Below are positions 1-10,679 of a stretch of 64,000 nt of DNA, in pieces. Under the pieces are notes generated by a model. The model made no database searches. It was not told where the DNA came from and saw only the letters and a list, made by a program, of their open reading frames with translations. A program made the translations under genes and the position numbers. This DNA comes from Rhizophagus irregularis (taxonomy: Eukaryota > Glomeromycota > Glomeromycetes > Glomerales > Glomeraceae). Within the stretch, counting starts at the first letter, position 1, and every line of letters starts with the position of its first letter. The stretch is from contig NC_089441.1 in the NCBI RefSeq assembly GCF_026210795.1, positions 3,968,001 to 4,032,000 on the forward strand. The letters are read 5' to 3'.

Positions 1-1730
1 CTATCAAAAAATGCTTTAAACAATCCCCTTAATTAAAAAATTCAAAAAATAATTTCCCTAAACAAACTCTTAGAAAATTCTCAATTAAAAAATGCCCTAA
101 ATGATCCTTTTAATTAAAAAATTCTCGAAAAACTATTTTCCAAACAAATTCTTAGAAAATTCTTTATCAAAAATGTTCCAAACATTCCCTTTAGCTAAAA
201 AATTCTCAAAAACAATCTCTCCAAACGAATCATTAGAAAATTCTCTATCAAAAATACCCTAAGCGATCCCCTTAATTAAAAAATACAAAAAATAATTTTC
301 CTAAACGAACTCTTAGAAATTTTTTTATCAAATGATACCTTCAGTTAAAAAATTCTCAAAAAATAATTTTTCCAAATAAACTCTTAGAAAATTCTCTATC
401 AAAAAAATTCTCTATCAAAAAATGTTCCAATGGTCCCTTTGGTTAAAAAATTCTCAAAAATAATCTCTCCAAACAAATCATTAGAAAATTCTCTATCAAA
501 AAATGCCCTAAATGAACCTTTTAATTAAAAAATTCTCAAAAAACCATTTCCCAAACGAACTCTTAGAAAATTCTCTATCAAAAAATGTTCCAAACATTCC
601 CTTTAATTAAAAAATTCTCAAAAATAATCTCTCCAAACAAATCCTTAGAAAATTTTCTATCAAAAAATGCCTTAAACAATTCCTTTAATTAAAAAATTCA
701 AAAAATAATTTCTCTAAACAAACTTTTAGAAAATTTTTAATCAAAAAATACCCTAAATGATCCCCTTAATTAAAAAATTCAAAAAATAATTTCCCTAATG
801 AACTCTTAAAAAATTCTCAATTAAGAAATGCCATAAATGATCCTTTTAGTTAAAAAATTCTCAAAAAACCATTTCCCAAACAAATTCTTAGAAAATTCTC
901 TATCAAAAATGTTCCAAATGTTCCTTTTAATTAAAAAATTCTTAAAAACAATCTCTCCAAACGAATCATTAGAAAATTCTCTATCAAAAATATCCTAAGC
1001 AATCCCTTTAATTAAAAAATACAAAAAATAATTTTTCTAAATGAACTCTTAGAAATTTCTCTATCAAATGATACTACCTTCAGTTAAAAAATTCTCAAAA
1101 AATATTTTTTCCAAACAAACTCTTAGAAAATTCTCTATCAAAAAAATTCTCTATCAAAAAATATTCTAACGGTCCCTTTGGTTAAAAAATTCTCAAAAAT
1201 AATCTCCCTAAACGAACTCTTAGAAAATTCTCAATCAAAAAATGCCCTAAACGATTCCCTTAATTAAAAAATTCAAAAAATAATTTCCCTAAACGAACTC
1301 TTAGAAAATTCTCAATCAAAAAATACCCAAATGATCCTTTTAATTAAAAAATTCTCAAAAAACCATTTCCCAAATGAATTCTTAGATTCTCTATCAAAAA
1401 TGTTCCAAACGTTCCCTTTAGTTAAAAAATTCTCAAAAACAATCTCTCCAAACGAATCCTTAGAAAATTCTAAAATACCTTAAACAATCCCTCTAATTGA
1501 AAAATACAAAAAATAATTTCCCTAAACAAACCCTTAGAAAATTCTCTATCAAAAAATGTTCCAAATGGTCTCTTTAGTTAAAAAATTCTCAAAAATAATC
1601 TTTCCAAACAAATCTTTAGAAAATTTTCTATCAAAAATGCTCTAAATGATCCCCTTAGTTAAAAAAATAATTTTTCCAAACGGACTCTTAAAAAATTTCT
1701 CAAAAAAATCTATCTAAAAGTTTCTTAAAT
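1..1730. repeat. 82-bp AT-rich minisatellite
   Basis: About twenty diverged head-to-tail units, each with the words cttagaaaattctc, tcaaaaaatgcc and aattaaaaaattc. The word cttagaaaattc recurs about 82 bp apart (for example near 69 and 150). Units differ by point changes and small indels, so the array is old. No reading frame persists through it. It starts before the window and probably belongs to an element whose right end is near 2061. Confidence 0.85.
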
Positions 1731-1839
1731 AAAATTCCTATTAAATATTATTCAAATGGACTTTTAAAATTTCTTAGAAAATTATTTATAAAAGTTATCT
1801 AAAAAATGAATTTAAATAAAAAATTTTAGTTGAAATGGA

Positions 1840-2061
1840 TTATATATAATACAGTACATTGTACAAAATAAAAAACTTACGTATTAAAATTTACATATCA
1901 GGTATCTGATATGTGTAAGATAGATCAATGCCCGATATACAATATCAGTGACTAATAGCTTAACTATCAGGTACCTGATATGTAAAAATACCCGATATTT
2001 ATCTGATTAGCTACTGATATATAGGTATCCAATATGTATCCGATAGAATTGATTTTGACTA
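1840..2061. mobile_element. Candidate right end of an off-window element
   Basis: This stretch is dense in the words TATCAGGTAC, ACCTGATA and CCGATAT in both orientations, including palindromes at about 1899-1917 and 1964-1981. It resembles the subterminal repeats of the hAT elements further right. The sequence ends ...GATTTTGACTA at 2061, which would be a plausible hAT end (TAGTCAAAATC inward). The partner end lies outside the window, so no target duplication can be checked. Confidence 0.35.
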
Positions 2062-2163
2062 GTGTACTTTTAAATAATTAAGACTCAGTAAATTAATAAA
2101 ATTGGCTTAGTTAAAATTAGTTTAGCTACCAAAATTAGTTTAGCATATACTTGTATCCGAAAT

Positions 2164-2165
<2 letters not shown>

Positions 2166-2215
<50 letters not shown>
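2166..2215. repeat. Poly-T tract of about 50 bases
   Basis: An uninterrupted T run between the off-window element and the large hAT element. It could be the poly-A tail of a minus-strand retroposon or simple slippage; no retroelement body is visible next to it. Confidence 0.9.
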
Positions 2216-2218
<3 letters not shown>

Positions 2219-2340
2219 AAGGTAGTGCAATTTGTGAGTTTATTAATTATATGTGAGAATATAAAAACATCTGTTATATAACTAATTTATTAAAACTCCA
2301 AACCAGTTTCCTATTCATAAGATTGCTCCTGTGCCCTACC

Positions 2341-2505
2341 TAGTATTCCGAACAGATCGGATCAGACTGGATTTTAATCAAATCTGATCTGATCCGAATT
2401 CGAATCAAATAAAATCAGATTCGATCTGATCTGATCCGAATCCCAACTGATTTGATTTGATCTGATCCGGATCTGATCTGGATCCGAATCAGTTTTCATA
2501 ATTAA
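2341..2505. repeat. Left subterminal repeats of hAT-1
   Basis: Dense overlapping words GATCTGATC, GATCCGAAT and AATCTGATC in both orientations. The right end carries the same words. In hAT elements such arrays are usually transposase binding sites. Confidence 0.8.
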
Positions 2506-2514
2506 ATCAAATAA

Positions 2515-2810
2515 AAAAGTCTTTCGCAACATTTTTTTTTAATATAGTTATAAGACGTTGCGAAATGACTTTTTATTGACAAATTATCAAATAAAAAACA
2601 TTTTTCGCAACGTTTTTATTAATACAGTTAAAAACCATTGCGAAAACGATTTTTATCGGTAAATTATCAAATAAAAATGTTTCGCAACGTTTCTCATTAA
2701 TACAGTTAAAAAACGTTGCGAAAGACGTTTTTTTATTAAATAAATATCTTTTCGCTACTTTCTTTACTAACACGGTTAAAAACCGTTGGGAAAGCATTTT
2801 TTTGTTAATG
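2515..2810. repeat. GTTGCGAAA hairpin repeats, left copy
   Basis: Four to five units in which TTTCGCAACG and CGTTGCGAAA alternate as inverted repeats separated by AT-rich loops. The same motif forms the much larger array at 11530-12890 near the other end of hAT-1, so the two flanks are related. Confidence 0.8.
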
Positions 2811-2819
2811 TATAAATAA

Positions 2820-4350
2820 AAATGTTAAAAAAACGGTGTTATATTGTAAAAAAGATGACATTTCAGCATCTTTTCATATTATTTTATGAAAAAAAGATGC
2901 CGAAACAGCATCTTTTTCATTTTTTTTACAAAAAGATGCCGAAATGGCATCTTTTCATATTGTTTCATAAAAAGAGATGCCATTCGGCATCTTTTCGTAT
3001 TATCTTATGAAAAAGATGTCAAAACGGCATTTTTTTAATTTTTTTTTATCAAAAAAGATGCCGTTCCGGCATCTTTTCGTATTATTTTATGAAAAAAATG
3101 CCGAAATGGCATTTTTTTCATTTTTTTTATCAAAAAAGATGCTGTTTAAAAAAGATGCTGAAACAGCATCTTTTTGTATTATTTCATGAAAAGAGATGCC
3201 GAAATGGCATTTTTTCGTATTATTTTGGCGAAAAAAAGATTTATAAAACAGCATTTTTTCATTTTTTTTATCAAAAAAGATGCCGAAATGGCGTCTTTTC
3301 GTATTATTTTATAAAAAAAGATGCCAAAATGGCATCTCTTTCATTTTTTTTTATCAAAAAAGATGCTGTTTCAGCATCTTTTCGTATTATTTTATCAAAA
3401 AAGATCCATTTCGCATCTTTTTCATTTTTTTATCAAAAAAGATGCTTCGTTTCGGCATCTTTTCGTATTATTTCATGAAAAAAGATGCTGAAACAGCATC
3501 TTTTCGTATTATTTCATGAAAAGAGATGCTGTTCAGCATCTTTTCGTATTATTTTATGAAAAAGATGCCAAAACGGCATTTTTTTTATCAAAAAAAATGC
3601 TGTTTTGGCATCTTTTCGTATTATTTTATCAAAAAAAATGCTGTTTTGGCATCTTTTCGTATTATTTTATCAAAAAAATGCCATTTCGCATCTTTTTCAT
3701 TTTTTTATCAAAAAAATGCCATTTCGCATCTTTTTCATTTTTTTATCAAAAAAATGCCATTTCGCATCTTTTTCATTTTTTTATCAAAAAAGATGCCGTT
3801 TCGGCATCTTTTCGTATTATTTCATAAAAAGAGATGTCAAAACGGCATCTTTTTGTATTATTTCATAAAAAGAGATGCTGTTCGGCATCTTTTCGTATTA
3901 TTTTATGAAAAAGATGCCGAAACGGCATTTTTTTATCAAAAAAGATGCCGAAACGGCATTTTTTTTTTATCAAAAAAGATGCGAAACGGCATTTTTTTTA
4001 TCAAAAAAGATGCTGAAACGCATTTTTTTATCAAAAAAGATGCTGAAACGGCGTCTTTTCGTATTATTTCATGAAAAGAGATGCCATTTCAACATCTTTT
4101 CGTATTATTTTATAAAAAAAATGCTGAAACAGCATCTCTTTCATTTTTTTTTATTAAAAAAGATGCTGTTTCGGCATCTTTTCGTATTATTTTATGAAAA
4201 AAGATGCCATTTCACATCTTTTTCATTTTTTTTATCAAAAAAGATGCTGTTTCGGCATTTTTTCATATCATTTTATGAAAAAAGATGCCGTTTTTTGGCG
4301 TCTTTTTCATTTTTTTTATCAAAAAAGCACCGAATCAGCGTTTTTTCATA
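2820..4350. repeat. Array of GATGCCG...CGGCATC hairpins
   Basis: About 25-30 units of roughly 50-60 bp. Each contains an inverted repeat such as GATGCCGAAACGGCATC followed by tttcgtattattt and a short A-rich spacer. Variants change both arms together: GATGCTG/CAGCATC, GATGCCA/TGGCATC, and GATGCCG/CGGCATC with loops AAA or TTT. The apparent open frames here come from low stop density in A/T-biased repeats and are not genes. Confidence 0.9.
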
Positions 4351-4527
4351 AAATTCTGATTTAATCTTTTAATTTATTGATGGTCAATTAACAAGTCTGC
4401 TTGACTTTACACATTATGTTTCATTTAAACTTTATTTATAATTAAATCTATTTACAAATGAATTAAACCTATTTATAATAATAGAGATATTATCAAAGAT
4501 AAAATAAGAAATATTAAAATTATTAAA

Positions 4528-6859
4528 CTAACTACTGTTAAACAATGATAATGACCACCACGACCTTAAACATAAACACATTCTTATAGTTTTCCCAACC
4601 AACCGGTTTCTTTTATCAGTAATCAAATTTTTTCCTGATGAAAAAACTTGCTCGCGGTACACTTGCTGGCTGGGATTGATAAAAAATCACGTGCCATTTT
4701 AGCAAGGCTTGGAAATTGTTGCTCATTATTCTTCCACCATTCAAGTGGATCTTCGTTTCCATCAAGCTGGGGTAAAGAAAGATATATTTGGTATTCATCA
4801 GCAGAACTTTCCACACGACGACGTTTGAATACACGGGACATTACGACTTTTCTTTATTAGGAGTTTCAGTTTGATCAGATTGAATAGTGATTTATTATAC
4901 ATACTTAAAAACCTAAAAATTTAATAAAATTATAAAATTAGTATATATAATTGTAAATAATATAAATAATTAGTAAAATACTAACTTTTGTTGAATATCA
5001 TTTATTAATTCATCTCCCCATTCATTATCCTTATAATATTGTAATTTCAATCTTGGATCCAAAATAGTAGAAATTAAATATGAATAATTTATCTTGTTGT
5101 AATACTCCAGCAATTTTAATCTGCATATTTTCGCAGCATTTTTTATAATTTGACTCCATTCATTCTCATTGTTGTTGCCACTATTAGCTTCAGATTCATC
5201 ATCTACATCTTCAATAACTTCCTCATTTTCATCTCCAATAACATTTACATCTCCAATAACATTTTCAACATGATCAATAAGAATATTATATAAATGAATA
5301 GTAGCAGAAAGTGTTGGATAAGTAAATCCAGACATTATAGTTGTTACTTCTTTAAATAAAAATAAAAAATCCTTAATTTTTTCAAGTTCAGCCCATTGAT
5401 TCTTTGTAAGTAAATATTTTTTAAGATCACGATCATTAAGTGTAACAGAATCAATGGCCTAATTATATAATTAAAATTAATAAATAATTGAAATTATTAA
5501 AAACTTAATATTTACAAAAATCAACTTACAATTTTTAATTGTAATGATCTTGAAATCATTTCGTAAGTGGAATTCCACCTCGTAGGTACGTCAGGTATAA
5601 GTGTTAAATCCTTTAATTGATTATTTTTACATGCCATTTTTAATTTTTCACGACGTAAAGAAGATGCACGAATTCTATTAACAAGATCTCTAAGCTGTAA
5701 GATATAATAATTTTATTAGTATTAAAAAAAGAATTTATAAAATAATAAATAAGTTAAATAATAATTTTACCTTAGAAATTTCACTTTCCAATTGGGTCAA
5801 TGCTGCTTGAACACTTAAATTAATGGACATGGGCAAAACACCTAAAATGATTATCATTTTTATCAAAAGAAATTCTTTTTTCTATTGCCCAATTAGTTAA
5901 TAAATGAATGAATACTGCATTATTTGACATATTATCTAATGTAATGCCCATTAACTATAAATATTAAATATTGGTAAATTTGATAATTAATTAAATTAAA
6001 ATCAGAATAAACTAATAAAAAATAAAAATACTTTTTTTTCCATTAAAAAATACTCTAAACCTGTTACAAATGTTTCTTTTAAATTTTGCCCAGTATGTGA
6101 ATCAAACATTTCAAGAAAATCCAACAGTATATGTTGTAATTTCCAGTCCTTATCAATAAAATGTGCAGTTATTGATAAAAATGATTTGACTGAAGGACTG
6201 GTCCAGCAGTCAATTGTAAATGAAATTTTTCTTGGAATATTTAACAAAATATTTTGAACTTTTTCTCTGTCAGTTCTATAAAAATTCGAAATATGAGATT
6301 TAATTGTGTCAGCACTGGGAATTTTCGCAGTGGGGTGTAATGAATGTATAAAATTGATAAATTCTGGCTCCTCAGCAATTGTAAATGCATGTTGTTTAAT
6401 AACAATCCATTTTACCAGATTATTTATCATTTCATTATGATCATATGACCACTAAATAATAATACAATTATCTATTAATAAATAAAATTTATGAAATAAA
6501 AATAAAATAAGAAGTTATTTTTACCTTTGGTGCTTTTAACATTTCTAAAACATTTACTCCAGTTGACTGAGTTTCTTGCTGTATAGAATGAACATTTTTT
6601 AAATGTTTTGTTATATTCGTAGTACTACCCCCAGAACATATATAAGTTTTGCTGCAATAAGTACAGGTAGCTTTCTTTTATTATATTTAAAATTTTCATC
6701 TTTTTCGAAATGGCTCCATACAAAACTGCCTTGATTATTTTGAGCATTTTCTAACGATTCTAAATTACTTAATCTTCTTGCTGGTGTTGCCGGTAGGGAC
6801 GCATCAATTTCATCCTCAGAATTATGACAACTTCCTTCATTGTTGTCTTCTGCGTCCAT
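4528..6859 (-). pseudogene. Decayed hAT transposase (BED finger, RNase H-like core, hAT C-terminal domain)
   Basis: Read on the minus strand from an acidic leader (MDAEDNNEGS). A BED zinc finger follows (VWSHF..., then CTYC...HLKNVH), with a frameshift near 6675. Next come the hAT core blocks TIDCWTS and WKLQHILLDF at about 6100-6220, then TLDNMSNN near 5935. The motif HFRCFAHV near 5830 is followed by a one-base shift. After that are RWNSTYEM near 5570, LDPRLKLQYY near 5050, DPLEWWK near 4740 and the C-terminal ARDFLSIP block. The final VFSSGKNLITDKR block is reachable only after another frameshift and ends at a stop at 4528. Several short introns with GT...AG ends separate the blocks. At least three frameshifts make it non-functional. 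It is the only protein-coding relic of hAT-1. Confidence 0.88.
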
Positions 6860-6950
6860 AGTTAGTTTACAAAAAAAATAAACCGAAAATCTTTAAAAAA
6901 AATTTTTTGGTGCTACATATGTTGGTTGATAAACATCATGATTATCAACT

Positions 6951-7014
6951 TAGTGTTCCAAACGGATCAAATCAGATGAATCTGATTTTGACTCGAATCC
7001 ATTATTTAAAAAAT
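6951..7014 (+). repeat. Internal end-like sequence of hAT-1
   Basis: TAGTGTTCCAAACGGATC followed by AATCAGATGAATCTGATTTTGACTCGAATCC-type words repeats the design of the outer ends (TAGTATTCCGAAC plus GATC-rich words), but points right. It may be a remnant of an older insertion or an internal duplication of the terminus. It is cut at 7018 by the nested element. Confidence 0.5.
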
Positions 7015-7199
7015 GTTCACAGGTCGAACAGATGTCATTGTCGCAAAATTTGCCTGGAATTTTTCTGGCAAATTGAGAATTATCCCGGTAAATTGGGGTA
7101 AATTGTGTTACAATTTTGGGATAATGGAGGACTTACAATTTGGCAAATTTTGTCAAAATGGCGGAATTCCTACAGAATTCCTAATTCAAATGTTGAGAA

Positions 7200-7760
7200 A
7201 TTTTTCAGTAAATTATCATTAATTGTGGGAAATTTTAGGTAAATTTTTAGTAATTTTATGTAAATTGTAGTGAATTTAGTCAAATTTTTAGTAATTTTAT
7301 GTAAACGTAATGTGAATTTAGTCAAATTTTTAGTAATTTTATATAAACGTAATGCAAATTGTGGTGAATTTAGTCAAATTTTTAGTAATTTTATGTAAAC
7401 GTATTGTAAATTGTGTAAATTTTAGGCAAATTTTTAGTAATTTTATGTAAACGTAATGCAAATTGTAGTGAATTTAGTCAAATTTTTAGTAATTTTATGT
7501 AAACGTAATGCAAATTGTGGTGAATTTAGTCAAATTTTTAGTAATTTTATGCAAACGTAATGCAAATTGTGGTGAATTTAGTCAAATTTTTAGTAATTTT
7601 ATGCAAACGTAATGCAAATTGTGGTAAATTGTAGTGTATTTTTAGTAATGTTATATAAATTGTTGAAAATTTAGGTGAATTTTTCAGCAATGTTGTGCAA
7701 ACGTAATACAAATTGTGGAAAATTGTGGTGAATTTTGCATTTTTTCGGTAAATGTTAGCT
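7200..7760. repeat. 52-bp minisatellite
   Basis: Tandem units built on gtgaatttagtcaaa, tttttagtaatttta and gtaatgcaaattg, with a period of 52 bp in the best-preserved central units. Diverged at both edges. Confidence 0.85.
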
Positions 7761-8149
7761 AAACTTTTGATAATTTAGTGAAATTTAGGATAATTTTGGA
7801 CAATTGAGTGAAAAATGTTTTACTGATTTTGTACAATTGAGTGTAAACAGTATAAACACAACATTTTCGGAGACAATTTAGTGAAATTTTGCAATAATTT
7901 CAGACAATTGAGTGAAATTTTGCAATAATTTCGGACAATTGAGTGAAATTTATTTAGTAATAATTTTAAACAATTTAGTGCAAATACCATGACAATTTAA
8001 AACACTGGTTTAATAATTTTACATAATTTATTACAATATTATTTATTAACAAATGCACAATTATTATTTAACGATGAGAATCAGATATCCAATGATCCAT
8101 GGGTAATCCGCACATCTAATTCATTCATGTATCTCCGATGCCAAAGTAG

Positions 8150-9860
8150 AAGCTGGTGAAAACCTACAAAAAAGAAAGTAAAGAAACGTTAGTTAACGTT
8201 TCTTAAAAAAAAATTAATAAAAATTAAGTTTCACAACCAATGTTGCGAAACTCACCGGTTCGTTTTGATTTCTATTATCCAAACGTCCGGAACCTACAAA
8301 AAGTAAAAAAGAAACGTTAGGTAATAATGTTTCTTTTAAAAAAAAAGAACAAAAATTAAGTTTCACAATGTAACATTGCGAAACTTACCGGTCGTTTCAT
8401 TCATTCTAACGTCTGGAACCTACAAAAAGTAAAAAAGAAACGTTAGTTAACGTTTCTTTTAATAAAAAAAAAACAAAAATTAAGTTTCGCAATGTAACAT
8501 TGCGAAACTTACCGGTCGTCTCATTCATTCTAACGTCTGGAACCTACAAAAAGTAAAAAAGAAACGTTAATATAAACGTTTCTTTTAATAAAAAAAAAAC
8601 AAAAATTAAGTTTCGCAATGTAACATTGCGAAACTTACCGGTCGTCTCATTCATTCTAACGTCCGGAACCTACAAAAAGTAAAAAAGAAACGTTAATATA
8701 AACGTTTCTTTTAATAAAAAAAAAACAAAAATTAAGTTTCGCAATGTAACATTGCGAAACTTACCGTCATTTCATTCATTCTAACGTCCGAACCTACAAA
8801 AAGTAAAAAGAAACGTTAGTTAACGTTTCTTTTAATAAAAAAACAAAAATTAAGTTTCGCAATGTAACACTACGTTACACAAGTCGTTTTATTCATTCTA
8901 ACGTCAGCTACAAAAAGTAAAAAAGAAATGTTAATATAAGCGTTTTAAAAAAAAAAGAGTAAAAATTAAGTTTCGCAACACAATGTTGCGAAACTTACCA
9001 GTTCGTTTCGATTTCCATTATCTAAACGTCCGGAACCTACAAAAATTAAAAGAAAGAAACGTTTAGTATCATTTCTTTAAAAAAAATTAATAAAATTGTT
9101 TCGCAACACAATGTTGCGAAACTTACCGGTTCATTTCGAAGTTCATTATCCAAACGTCCAGAATCTACAAAAATTAAAAGAAAGAAACATTTAGTATCGT
9201 TTCTTTAAAAAAAAATAATTAAAAAAATAAGTTTCGCAATACAATATTGCGAAACTCACCGGTTCGTTTCGATTTCTATTATCCAAACGTCCGGAACCTA
9301 CAAAAAGTAAAAGAAATGTACGTTAGTATCGTTTCTTTAAAAAAAAATATAATTAAAATTAAGTTTCGCAACAATTGTTGCGAAACTTACCGGTTCGTTT
9401 CGAGTTTCAAACGTCCGGAACCTACAAAAAAAAGAAAGAAACGTTAGTTAACGTTTCTTTTAATAAAAAAATTAATAAATTAAGTTTCGCAACGATTCAT
9501 TGCGAAACTCACTGGTTCGTTTCATCCAAACGTCTGGAACCAACAAAAGAAGGAAAGAAACGTTAGTTAACGTTTCTTTTAATAAAAAAAAATTTTTTAA
9601 AAAAGAAAATATTACCTTCCTCGCAAAGCAGGTCGTAATTTCGTCCGGCGTTCTACAAAAGAAGAAAGGAAACGTTAGAAACGTTTCCTAAAAAAAATTA
9701 AAAAAAAGTAAGTTTCGAACACGAAACTTACCATTTCACTTTCCGAAGTTGAAGACCTACACAAAAGAAAAATAGGAAACGTTAGAAACGTTTCCTTACA
9801 AAAAAGAATTAAAAAAAATTTTTTTTAAAAAAAAGTTTCGAAGCGAACGCTTCGAAACTT
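8150..9860 (-). repeat. Tandem micro-exon/intron array (about 14 units of 120-128 bp)
   Basis: Read on the minus strand, every unit has: a pyrimidine-rich stretch ending tttttgtag; a 31- or 38-base exon-like block starting GTTCCGGACGTT and ending ACCG; a perfect donor GTAAGTTT; a 13-bp hairpin starting at the donor (AAGTTTCGCAATG / CATTGCGAAACTT); a T-rich stretch; and a second hairpin GAAACGTTAACTAACGTTTC whose loop holds the branch-point consensus CTAAC about 24 bases before the next AG. Acceptors lie near plus-strand 8293, 8421, 8543, 8670, 8793, 8908, 9034, 9160, 9295, 9420, 9537, 9652 and 9755. Exon blocks are not multiples of three, so a spliced product would probably be non-coding or frame-rotating. 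Splicing is inferred from signals only. Confidence 0.8.
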
Positions 9861-9879
9861 ACCATTGTTTTTCTGAAAG

Positions 9880-10140
9880 ACGGTTTCGGGAAAGGGAAAG
9901 GGAATGGGGAAGGAGTGGGGATCAAAAGAAAAGGAAAAGGGCGGAGGGGAGAAGGGGAGAAAAAGAGCGAAAGTGAAGGTGAGAGAAAGAGGGAAGGAGA
10001 AAAAAGAGGGAAGGTGAAGGTGAGAGAAAGAGGAAAGGTGAAGGTGAAAGAAAGAGGGAAGGGGAAGGAAAAAAGAGGGAAGGGGAAGGTGAGAGAAAGG
10101 GGAAGGAGAAGGGCGAAAGAAAGGAGAGGTAAAGGCCGTG
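9880..10140. repeat. Homopurine/homopyrimidine tract
   Basis: About 260 bases almost purely of G and A on the plus strand, built from ggaagg, gagaaag and ggtgaa words. It lies directly upstream (in minus-strand sense) of the micro-exon array, after an exon-like block ending ACAAT|GGTAAG. The open frame rich in K, R, G and E here is a product of base composition. Confidence 0.85.
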
Positions 10141-10190
10141 AAAAAAAAAAAAAATTAAGCTTTTGCTAAAAAAGCTTAATTTTTTTTTTC
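10141..10190. repeat. Strong foldback with poly-A and poly-T arms
   Basis: TTAAGCTTTT / AAAAGCTTAA at about 10154-10180 with a short loop, extended by A14 on the left and T10 on the right. On either strand it has the shape of a hairpin followed by a U-run. Confidence 0.75.
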
Positions 10191-10197
10191 GTTATAC

Positions 10198-10266
10198 GCA
10201 GCTGAAGCTGCGGTAATTATTAAGTAATATCACGTGACGCACGTGATATATAATTTTATATAAATA
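10198..10266 (+). promoter_or_regulatory. Promoter-like module: CACGTG palindrome plus TATA box
   Basis: A small CAGCTGAAGCTGCGG foldback is followed by the palindrome ATATCACGTGACGCACGTG (10227-10249), which contains two E-box/CACGTG sites, and a TATATAAATA box at 10257-10266 reading rightwards. The same order (CACGTG, then a TATA box about 20 bp on) recurs in copy 2 of this element family at 62772-62802. It lies between the leftward micro-exon array and the rightward repeats. Confidence 0.5.
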
Positions 10267-10379
10267 GGGGCTTTCCCCCGCCCCGGAATTTTTTTTTTTA
10301 TTTTAATAATTTTAAATAGATGTATATATATGCTTATATATACATATATATATATCTATTAACTAATACTTTACGAAAA

Positions 10380-10500
10380 GCTCCTCCTCTGTAAACAGGT
10401 AGAGGCCATAAAGTACCTATAGGGGGAGAGCCATTGCTGCTCCCTCCGCCTGTTTATAGTGACAAAAAGAGGGAGTCTTCAGTAGTAAGGTTTAGTACTA
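10380..10500 (+). other. GC-rich foldback, possible structured RNA
   Basis: An island of unusual composition downstream of the TATA-like box. TAAACAGG (10392-10399) can pair with CCTGTTTA (10449-10456). Inside that, GGGGGAG (10422-10428) pairs with CTCCCTC (10440-10446) using one G-U pair. A further GGGAG at 10470 could compete for the same partner. No known RNA family is recognised. Confidence 0.4.
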
Positions 10501-10679
10501 AATTAAACATCACAACACATCGTGTTGATACATTGTTTATATTAACAATGTGATTTAATGTTAAATAATTCATTTAGAATATAAATATTATAAATTTAAT
10601 AATGTTCGTAATTTACAAATAAATAAAAATAAAAATTAACAATTTTAATGTAATTAAGTGTAATGCTACGTTATCCAGT

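Noticed and set aside
2820-4350. CRISPR-like regular repeats
   Set aside because: Repeats are palindromic units with low-complexity spacers that are themselves repeated, in a eukaryotic transposon with no cas genes.
2822-4351. Seven overlapping open frames of 60-182 codons in the hairpin array
   Set aside because: All are translations of the same GATGCC/GGCATC repeat in different frames, with no consistent protein.
9915-10169. K/R/G/E-rich ORF
   Set aside because: It follows directly from the homopurine tract; any frame of such DNA is open and rich in these residues.
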